A stretch of 5,112 bases of DNA from Polynucleobacter meluiroseus (GTDB lineage Bacteria; Pseudomonadota; Gammaproteobacteria; Burkholderiales; Burkholderiaceae): NCBI GenBank assembly GCA_945867755.1, contig CAMBJN010000107.1:1-5112 (forward strand). The letters run 5' to 3'. Numbering within the stretch: the first letter of the stretch is position 1; each line of letters begins with the position of its first letter. Position numbers and translations under genes: made by a program. The notes below the pieces were generated by a model. That model did not search any database, was not told where the DNA came from, and saw only the letters and a list, made by a program, of their open reading frames with translations. Positions 1 through 5,112 of this stretch are shown in pieces.

Positions 1-2814
1 GCAGCGCCCACATAAAGTCGGATGTTTGGCATCATGCCCAACATCATCTCTGTAATGCCAGCATCGACCACATTTTTGATGAGTTGATGACTTGACCGTG
101 ACTTTAATTTCTTTAAGAGAAGAATTTTCTGTCACGTTCACGCTTGAGGTGATGGTGATGAACTTTAAGTCATCGCCAAGTGATTTCAAAAGCGCTGCAT
201 CAGTTACAGGCGCTTCAATTTGAAGCTCGGCCTGCAAAGAAGAGCCAACATTCCCGGCTTCGCGCTCAAATTCAATCGCTTTGGTGATGTCTGAGCGCAT
301 CGCACGAATACGATCCCACTTAGTAATTAGTGCGCTGCCGTCATTGATCTTTGGCAATTGATAAAACTCTTCTGTAAAGATTGTGTCTTTGCTCTTAGTC
401 TTGTGAGAAAAAATGCCCCAAACTTCTTCGGCTGTGAATGATAAAAATGGTGCGCTTAAACGCAAGAATGATTGTGTGATGTGGAACAGTGCATTTTGAG
501 CAGAGCGACGCGCTGGGGCATTCGCATCCAATGTATATAAACGATCCTTGATGATGTCTAGGTAGAAGCCACCCATGTCTTCTGAGCAGAAGGTCATCAA
601 TCTTGATACTGCTGGATGAAATTCATAACGATCGTAGTGAGCCATCAATTCTTTTTGCATTTCTTCAGTGACTGCTAGAGCGTAGCGATCAAGCTCTAAG
701 CAATCGCTCACTTCCATGCGGTGTTGGTCAATATCAAAATCAGAAAGATTGGCCAATAAAAATCTCAGGGTGTTGCGAATCCGGCGATAGCTTTCAACCA
801 CACGCTTTAAGATTTCATCAGAAATAGTCATTTCACCTGAGTAATCTGTAGAGGCGGCCCATAAGCGAATGATCTCGGCACCCATTTTGTCAGCAACTTC
901 TTGCGGGGCAATCACGTTACCAACAGACTTGCTCATTTTTCTACCTTGACCATCGACTGTGAAGCCATGAGTCAATAGTGCTTTGTACGGTGGCTTACCA
1001 TCAAGCATGGCGCCAGTGAGAAGAGACGAGTGGAACCAGCCACGGTGTTGATCTGATCCCTCAAGATACAAATCAGCCCAGCGCTCGCCAGGACTATTTC
1101 TAGAAGCATCTCCCAAGGTGGCTGCATGAGAGCCACGAATCACATGCCAGTGAGTGGTGCCTGAATCGAACCAGACATCTAAGGTGTCTTTATTCTTTTC
1201 ATACATCGCAGCCTCATCGCCGATGAGTTCTTTGAGCTCAATCGATTGCCATGCTTCGATACCTTCTTTTTCTACGCGTTTGGCAATGATCTCTAGCAAC
1301 TCAGGTGTGCGAGGATGAAGCTGACCACTTTCCTTGTGGATTAGGAATGCCATTGGCACACCCCATTGACGCTGTCTTGACAGCGTCCAATCTGGGCGAT
1401 TGGCGATCATATTGCGCAAGCGTTGTTTACCCCATGCTGGGTAAAACTCAGTTGTTTCAATGCCCTCAAGGGCCGTTTCTCTAAGGCTCTTACCTGAGGT
1501 AACTTTTTTATCCATGCTAGCAAACCATTGCGCGGTTGCTCGATAAACAACGGGTGTTTTGTGTCTCCAGCAGTGCATGTAGGAATGTTTGAGTTTTGCT
1601 GATTTTAGAAGTGAGCCTGCTTGTTGAAGTGCTTCAACAATTTGTGGGTTGGCTTTCCAAATGGTGAGACCTGCAAATAGTGGTAGCCATGATGCGTAAA
1701 CACCATCACCCATCACTGGGTTCAAAATATCTTGATCTTTCAAGCCATGAGTTTTGCAAGATTTAAAGTCTTCTTCACCATAAGCGGGTGCACAGTGAAC
1801 CATGCCTGTGCCACTATCAATCGTCACATATTCAGCCAAGTAAATCGGTGAGCGACGATCAAAGCCTTCGTGTGCTTTACTCAATGGATGATGAAACTCC
1901 AAGCCTGCCAGTGCTTGACCTTTACAAGTGGCAATCACTTGCCCTTCAAGCTCATATTCTTTTAAACAAGCTTCGGTACGATCTTTGGCAAGAATCAGTA
2001 AACCTCTTGCTGTATCCACCAAAGCATAGTCAATCTCAGGGTGAACGTTCAGCGCTTGATTGGATGGAATGGTCCAAGGTGTGGTGGTCCAGATCACCGC
2101 CATACCTTCTGACTTTGGTAGTTGGCTCAATGAAAATGCTTTAGCGATTGCTGGCAATTGATCGCTCGGGAATGCAAACCCCACATCCACAGCAAAATCT
2201 TCTTTGTCTTGGTATTCAACTTCAGCCTCAGCCAAAGCAGAGCCGCAATCAAAGCACCAATTCACTGGCTTTAATCCACGGTAGACATAACCATCCTCGA
2301 GAATTTTTCCAAGTGCACGAATTTCATCGGCTTCGTTCTTGAAGTCCATCGTGAGGTATGGGTTTTGCCAATCACCAAGAACGCCCAAACGCTCAAAATC
2401 TTGTTTTTGTTTTGCGATTTGGACTTTTGCATAGGCTCTGGCTTTTTCTTGAACCTCTGCAGTTGGTAGGTGTTTGCCAAATTGTTTTTCAATTTGAATT
2501 TCAATTGGCATACCGTGACAATCCCAACCAGGAACATACTTTGCATCAAAGCCAGCAAAGCCCTTGGCTTTGACAATCATGTCCTTCAGAATTTTATTAA
2601 CAGCGTGTCCGATGTGAATATCACCGTTTGCATAGGGAGGCCCATCATGCAAGATAAATGTTTTCTTACCGGCTCTTGCTTCACGAATTTTTTGATAGAT
2701 TTTTTTCTCTTGCCATTCTTTTACCCAAATAGGTTCGCGCTTGGGTAAGTCGCCGCGCATCGGAAATGTCGTGTCGAGTAAGTTAACGGGGTAAGAATTT
2801 TTTTTATCAGACAT
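1..2814 (-). CDS. ileS: Isoleucyl-tRNA synthetase, C-terminal end cut off by the window edge
   Basis: Class I aminoacyl-tRNA synthetase that charges tRNA-Ile with isoleucine in the cytoplasm and edits mischarged valine. The frame runs open for 938 codons from ATG 2814-2812 to the left edge with no stop. Visible in order: PYANGDIHIGH (residues 60-70, the HIGH signature), GWDCHGMPIE (96-105), the CP1 editing domain with WTTTPWT (242-248) and GTGMVHCAPAYGEEDF (335-350, D349 matching the conserved editing aspartate), WFDSG (548-552), KMSKS (626-630), a helical anticodon-binding region from about 675, and a C-terminal zinc site with Cys915, Cys918, Cys935 and Cys938. Known enzymes with this zinc site are about 940-965 residues long, so only a short tail is missing. 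The canonical HIGH and zinc site indicate the usual bacterial type. An in-frame ATG two codons upstream (2820) is an alternative start. No clear Shine-Dalgarno is seen, so translation is probably coupled to ribF. Confidence 0.98.
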   Translation of the reverse strand, partial: MSDKKNSYPVNLLDTTFPMRGDLPKREPIWVKEWQEKKIYQKIREARAGKKTFILHDGPPYANGDIHIGHAVNKILKDMIVKAKGFAGFDAKYVPGWDCHGMPIEIQIEKQFGKHLPTAEVQEKARAYAKVQIAKQKQDFERLGVLGDWQNPYLTMDFKNEADEIRALGKILEDGYVYRGLKPVNWCFDCGSALAEAEVEYQDKEDFAVDVGFAFPSDQLPAIAKAFSLSQLPKSEGMAVIWTTTPWTIPSNQALNVHPEIDYALVDTARGLLILAKDRTEACLKEYELEGQVIATCKGQALAGLEFHHPLSKAHEGFDRRSPIYLAEYVTIDSGTGMVHCAPAYGEEDFKSCKTHGLKDQDILNPVMGDGVYASWLPLFAGLTIWKANPQIVEALQQAGSLLKSAKLKHSYMHCWRHKTPVVYRATAQWFASMDKKVTSGKSLRETALEGIETTEFYPAWGKQRLRNMIANRPDWTLSRQRQWGVPMAFLIHKESGQLHPRTPELLEIIAKRVEKEGIEAWQSIELKELIGDEAAMYEKNKDTLDVWFDSGTTHWHVIRGSHAATLGDASRNSPGERWADLYLEGSDQHRGWFHSSLLTGAMLDGKPPYKALLTHGFTVDGQGRKMSKSVGNVIAPQEVADKMGAEIIRLWAASTDYSGEMTISDEILKRVVESYRRIRNTLRFLLANLSDFDIDQHRMEVSDCLELDRYALAVTEEMQKELMAHYDRYEFHPAVSRLMTFCSEDMGGFYLDIIKDRLYTLDANAPARRSAQNALFHITQSFLRLSAPFLSFTAEEVWGIFSHKTKSKDTIFTEEFYQLPKINDGSALITKWDRIRAMRSDITKAIEFEREAGNVGSSLQAELQIEAPVTDAALLKSLGDDLKFITITSSVNVTENSSLKEIKVTVKSSTHQKCGRCWHYRDDVGHDAKHPTLCGRC
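2798..2805 (-). repeat. ileS: Run of eight A in codons 4-6 of ileS
   Basis: The plus strand carries T8, so the ileS coding strand reads GAT followed by eight A and then TTC. This encodes Asp-Lys-Lys-Asn at residues 3-6. Homopolymers of this length can be slippery for polymerase. It lies in the poorly conserved N-terminal tail, before the conserved core begins around residue 10. No function is shown by the sequence. Confidence 0.5.
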
Positions 2815-2820
2815 GGTCAT
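2807..2820 (-). promoter_or_regulatory. ribF stop / ileS start overlap with tandem ATG codons
   Basis: The ribF TGA (2809-2807) lies 8 bp inside ileS when ileS starts at ATG 2814. A second ATG at 2820-2818 is in the same frame (giving Met-Thr-Met-Ser) and is immediately preceded by an in-frame TAA (2823-2821). Only these two ATG codons can start full-length ileS. Neither has a purine-rich ribosome binding site at proper spacing. Overlap without such a site suggests that ileS translation depends on ribosomes finishing ribF. I chose 2814 because an MSDKK-type start resembles related proteins as I recall them. The choice is not certain. Confidence 0.6.
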
Positions 2821-3757
2821 TTATTTCAAAGTAATTTTTTGCTGCTACTGCATCGTTATTGATAGCGGTTTTAAGCGTTTCTAAATCGTTGTATTTTTCT
2901 TCGTTTCTTATTTTCTTAAGAAGCTCAACGCGCAGTAATTTTCCATAAACTTCCTGGTGAAAATTAAAGATGTGAACTTCCAGTAAATATCTTCCTGAAT
3001 CATCCACCGTGGGTCTTTGCCCAAGGCTTGCAACAGCAGGTAGTGGATTGTCGCTTAAGCCGTGGACTTGTGCGATAAAAATACCTTGGGCTGCCGGCTT
3101 TCTTTTGTGAAGTCTGTTGGCCACAGCCAAGTTCAAGGTTGGAAAGCCAAGTGTTCTGCCAAGCTTTTGACCATGCAATACGTGGCCGCTCAACATGTAA
3201 GGGCGACCGAGTAATTGTTGCGCTCGATCCATCTGTCCATTCTGAAGTGCCAGCCTGATGGCGGAACTAGAAATTCTTTCTTTATCTTCAACCAAAGTTT
3301 CCATGCTCTCAACTGAGAATCCGAATTGCTTACCAGCAGTTTGTAAGTCAGAAAAATTACCTGCGCGCTTGGCACCATAATGAAAGTCATCGCCAATCAA
3401 AATGGACTTCACCTGTAAACCATCAACCAAGATATCTTTAACAAAAGCCTCGGGACTCAAATTGGCAAATGCTTGATTGAAGTGAATCACCAACACTTGA
3501 TCAATGCCGATTTCTGCCAAAGCTTCTAATTTGTCTCTCAAGCCTAAAATTCTTGCCGGAGCTTTTTCGGGCGCAAAGTATTCAATTGGGTGGGGCTCAA
3601 ATGTCATCACACATGATTGCACTTGAAGCGCCTTTGCCTTTATTACTAATTTTTTTAACAAAGCCTGGTGCCCCCGATGCACACCATCAAAATTGCCGAT
3701 GGTCAGGGCGCAGGGGGTCCAATTAGTTGCGGGAGGGATGCCTCTAATTACCTTCAC
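2807..3757 (-). CDS. ribF: Bifunctional riboflavin kinase / FAD synthetase
   Basis: Converts riboflavin to FMN and then FMN to FAD in the cytoplasm, using ATP in both steps. The protein has 316 residues, normal for the family. The N-terminal adenylyltransferase domain shows GNFDGVHRGH (21-30), TFEPHP (52-57), IGDDFHYG (121-128) and ISSSAIR (162-168). The C-terminal riboflavin kinase domain shows GRTLGFPTLNL (200-210), GQRPT (246-250) and Glu260 in LEVH, the expected catalytic glutamate. The usual PTAN motif reads PTLN here, with the functional Thr207 and Asn209 kept. The GTG start gives MKVIRGI, which matches the start of E. coli RibF as I recall it (MKLIRGI). No other in-frame start lies upstream before a TGA at 3793-3791. 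No Shine-Dalgarno is visible. The gene leads the ribF-ileS pair: its TGA (2809-2807) lies inside the ileS start. There is no room for an FMN riboswitch upstream. Confidence 0.97.
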   Translation of the reverse strand: MKVIRGIPPATNWTPCALTIGNFDGVHRGHQALLKKLVIKAKALQVQSCVMTFEPHPIEYFAPEKAPARILGLRDKLEALAEIGIDQVLVIHFNQAFANLSPEAFVKDILVDGLQVKSILIGDDFHYGAKRAGNFSDLQTAGKQFGFSVESMETLVEDKERISSSAIRLALQNGQMDRAQQLLGRPYMLSGHVLHGQKLGRTLGFPTLNLAVANRLHKRKPAAQGIFIAQVHGLSDNPLPAVASLGQRPTVDDSGRYLLEVHIFNFHQEVYGKLLRVELLKKIRNEEKYNDLETLKTAINNDAVAAKNYFEINDHV

Positions 3758-3766
3758 GTTAAGGTA
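3749..3766. repeat. Inverted repeat enclosing the ribF start codon
   Basis: TACCTT (3749-3754) and AAGGTA (3761-3766) are perfect reverse complements separated by 6 bp, CACGTT. The ribF GTG (3757-3755) sits in the 6-base loop. In ribF mRNA this could form a small hairpin presenting the start codon, provided the transcript begins upstream of 3766. As DNA, it could be a protein-binding dyad covering the start of ribF transcription and the upstream part of a purN promoter. Repeats this short arise by chance a few to about a dozen times in 5 kb, so position is the only argument for function. Confidence 0.4.
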
Positions 3767-3769
3767 TGA

Positions 3770-3775
3770 ATTATA
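3770..3775 (-). promoter_or_regulatory. Putative -10 element for ribF-ileS
   Basis: The minus strand reads a perfect TATAAT here, 12 bases upstream of the ribF GTG. Transcription would be expected to start about 7 bases further on, near 3763, leaving a leader of only about 6 bases. No good -35 hexamer stands at 16-18 bp; ACAATT is the sequence at 17 bp. A TTGAAG (3794-3789) lies only 13 bp away, which is too close. A -10 match with a weak -35 is modest evidence. The absence of other space upstream and of a ribosome binding site supports it. Confidence 0.45.
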
Positions 3776-3777
3776 TT
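3772..3777 (+). promoter_or_regulatory. Putative -10 element for purN
   Basis: The plus strand reads TATATT, five of six matches to TATAAT. It shares four base pairs with the opposite-strand -10 element. A start of transcription about 7 bases downstream falls at 3784-3785, on the ATG of purN, which would make the message leaderless. No convincing -35 is visible; the candidates at 16-18 bp spacing (for example TTACCT at 3748-3753) are poor. A promoter further inside ribF would be an alternative. Confidence 0.35.
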
Positions 3778-3784
3778 GGCGGGC

Positions 3785-4423
3785 ATGACTTCAATTGTTA
3801 TTCTTATTTCTGGCCGTGGCTCCAATATGGAGGCCATTGTTCATGCTGCCCAAAAAGAGGCTTGGCCGGCTAAAATTGCAGCGGTTATTTCTAACCGTCC
3901 CAATTCTGGAGGCCTTGATTTTGCTGGGTCTCAAGGTATTCAGACAGAAGTCCTGGATCATTCTAAATTTAAAGACCGAGCCAGTTTTGACGCTGAATTA
4001 ATCAAGTTAATTGATTCATATTCCCCTGATTTGCTCGTTTTGGCTGGATTTATGCGTATTTTGACTGGTGGCTTTGTGAAGCATTATGAGGGCCGCTTGT
4101 TAAATATTCACCCTTCTTTGCTGCCTTTGTTCCCAGGTTTACAGACTCATGAGCAGGCTTTGAAAGCTGGTGTGAAGGAACATGGTGCCACGGTTCATTT
4201 TGTGACAGAGGCCCTAGATCATGGGCCTATGGTGATTCAGGCAAGTGTTCCGGTATTTACGGATGACACCCCAGACCTATTAGCCAAAAGAGTTTTAAAG
4301 CAGGAACATCTTATTTATCCACGCGCCGTACGCTGGTTCATTGATAATCGCTTAAGTATTAGCAACAATCGAGTTTTAGTGAGCCCTCCTGAGCTTCAAA
4401 TGCTCACCTCTACGGATAAATAA
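3785..4423 (+). CDS. purN: Phosphoribosylglycinamide formyltransferase (GAR transformylase 1)
   Basis: Transfers a formyl group from 10-formyltetrahydrofolate to glycinamide ribonucleotide, the third step of de novo purine synthesis, in the cytoplasm. From ATG 3785 it has 212 residues, the usual family length. The start VILISGRGSN (5-14) holds the phosphate-binding loop. The active site is complete: Asn107 and His109 in NIHPSLLP (107-114) and Asp145 in LDHGP (144-148), matching the known Asn/His/Asp triad of the E. coli enzyme. I chose ATG 3785 because MTSIVILISGRGSN fits the family start. A TTG at 3776 is in frame and would add Met-Ala-Gly, with AAGG at 3761-3764 as a possible ribosome binding site 11 bp away. 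The gene diverges from ribF and is followed after 3 bp by a methyltransferase gene, so the two are probably co-transcribed. Confidence 0.97.
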   Translation: MTSIVILISGRGSNMEAIVHAAQKEAWPAKIAAVISNRPNSGGLDFAGSQGIQTEVLDHSKFKDRASFDAELIKLIDSYSPDLLVLAGFMRILTGGFVKHYEGRLLNIHPSLLPLFPGLQTHEQALKAGVKEHGATVHFVTEALDHGPMVIQASVPVFTDDTPDLLAKRVLKQEHLIYPRAVRWFIDNRLSISNNRVLVSPPELQMLTSTDK

Positions 4424-4426
4424 TTA

Positions 4427-5112
4427 ATGACCACTGATCAAAAAGCCATTGCAGCAAGGGCAAAAACACTCCCACAACACGTTGAGCACCTCGGAATCGT
4501 CATCACTGAATTGATGAAGTTTGCTCATCCAGCTGACATGGTGGTGAGTAGATATTTTCGCGCCAATCCGCGCTTAGGCAATAGGGATAGGGCATTAATT
4601 GCTGAGGCTTCATTTGCATTCTTGCGTCGAAAAACTGAAATCTCACAATTTGCTGAGAGCGGCGCAGGCCCCTTGGCCAGACGTTTGGCACTCTTGTCTT
4701 TGTTGATCACCATGATTGAAAGCGGTTTGGGTTCAGGTAATCGTGCTGAAAGCGCATTGGCTGACTTGGCATTTGTGGTGCATCCCAATGAAATCGATTG
4801 GTTGCAACGCTTTGGAACCATCGAAAGAAATACCTTGGCCCCTTTAACTCGAGTCAATTTGCCTGAGTGGATCTGGAGTGCCCTGGGATCATCTGTTCCT
4901 AAAGATGAATGCTTGCCACTGGCTGAGGCGATGCTCAAGGCAGCTTTTTTAGATTTGCGCGTCAACACCATCAAAACTCAAAGGGAAGACCTTCTAGGCG
5001 TTTTAAATGATCTTGGCGGGCGTTATGCAGCAGAGCCCACTCCTTATGCTCCTCATGGCGTTAGATTAAAAGGCAAGCCCGCTCTTCAGACCCAAGAATT
5101 TTTCAAAAATGG
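4427..5112 (+). CDS. RsmB/NOP-family RNA (cytosine-5) methyltransferase, N-terminal half, cut off at the right edge
   Basis: Probably a SAM-dependent enzyme making 5-methylcytosine in rRNA. ATG 4427 lies 3 bp after the purN stop and the frame stays open for 228 codons to the edge. Residues about 20-140 look like the NusB-like RNA-binding domain of RsmB (Fmu/Sun), for example SRYFRANPRLGNRDRALIAE (41-60) and FLRR (65-68). Residues about 145-227 resemble the linker and pre-methyltransferase segment: LPEWIWSAL (145-153), LDLRVNTIKT (175-184), PTPYAP (204-209) and LKGKPALQ (214-221). The SAM-binding motif and the two catalytic cysteines would lie right of the window, so activity cannot be confirmed here. 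Only a weak GGA stands 10 bp before the start, which suggests coupling to purN. It may be RsmB itself or a purN-linked paralogue with another target base, so no symbol is given. Confidence 0.85.
   Translation, partial: MTTDQKAIAARAKTLPQHVEHLGIVITELMKFAHPADMVVSRYFRANPRLGNRDRALIAEASFAFLRRKTEISQFAESGAGPLARRLALLSLLITMIESGLGSGNRAESALADLAFVVHPNEIDWLQRFGTIERNTLAPLTRVNLPEWIWSALGSSVPKDECLPLAEAMLKAAFLDLRVNTIKTQREDLLGVLNDLGGRYAAEPTPYAPHGVRLKGKPALQTQEFFKN

Noticed and set aside
2271..2576. 101-codon minus-strand frame
   Set aside because: It is out of frame with ileS but inside it, and looks like a shadow of the ileS coding sequence.
1788..2748. Several plus-strand frames of 64-118 codons opposite ileS
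   Set aside because: They overlap one another and sit opposite the conserved editing and HIGH-motif regions of ileS. They show no domain features and no ribosome binding signals.
3190..3396. Minus-strand frame within ribF
   Set aside because: It is a shadow in another frame; the ribF frame carries all the family motifs across this stretch.
3758..3784. FMN riboswitch or PurR-type operator between ribF and purN
   Set aside because: The gap of 27 bp cannot hold an FMN riboswitch, and no ACGCAAACGTTTGCGT-like palindrome is present.
4421..4430. Transcription terminator between purN and the methyltransferase gene
   Set aside because: Only 3 bp separate the genes, and no GC-rich stem followed by a T run is visible.
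4525..4974. 149-codon minus-strand reading frame opposite the methyltransferase gene
   Set aside because: It lies antisense to a frame with clear RsmB-family motifs. Its own translation is low-complexity and Ser/Lys/Ala-rich, with no recognisable domain.
1..5112. Mobile element, CRISPR array, tRNA/rRNA gene or novel defence system
   Set aside because: Coding sequence of four housekeeping genes explains almost every base. No direct repeats, transposase motifs or RNA-gene structures were seen on reading both strands.

Overview
The window is a densely packed stretch of bacterial housekeeping DNA with four genes in two divergent pairs and essentially no non-coding sequence. Protein features point to a betaproteobacterium in the Burkholderiales. 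They include the isoleucyl-tRNA synthetase editing motif in the form APAYGxEDF, the ribF-ileS gene pair, and purN followed by an RsmB/NOP-family methyltransferase. The moderate base composition (roughly mid-40s % GC by eye) and very tight spacing suggest a streamlined genome such as Polynucleobacter. The genus is an inference from recall, not a database result.

Minus strand, left part: ribF (3757 to 2807, GTG start) encodes the bifunctional riboflavin kinase/FAD synthetase. It overlaps by 8 bp the start of ileS (2814 to beyond position 1), isoleucyl-tRNA synthetase. All but the last few dozen residues or fewer of ileS are present. The window edge falls exactly after the fourth cysteine of its C-terminal zinc site. 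In related bacteria lspA usually follows ileS, so it would be expected just left of the window.

Centre: only 27 bp (3758-3784) separate the ribF GTG from the best purN ATG. This gap holds two overlapping, oppositely directed -10-like hexamers. A perfect 6-bp inverted repeat straddles the ribF start codon. If these -10 elements are real, both transcripts would begin at or within a few bases of their start codons.

Plus strand, right part: purN (3785-4423) encodes phosphoribosylglycinamide formyltransferase of purine synthesis. After 3 bp comes the N-terminal half of an RsmB/NOP-family rRNA (cytosine-5) methyltransferase (4427 to beyond 5112).

The genes serve cofactor synthesis (FMN/FAD), tRNA charging, purine synthesis and probably ribosome modification, all growth-linked functions. 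I see no mobile element, CRISPR array, RNA gene, riboswitch or new defence-type system. The most interesting part is the compact divergent start region.
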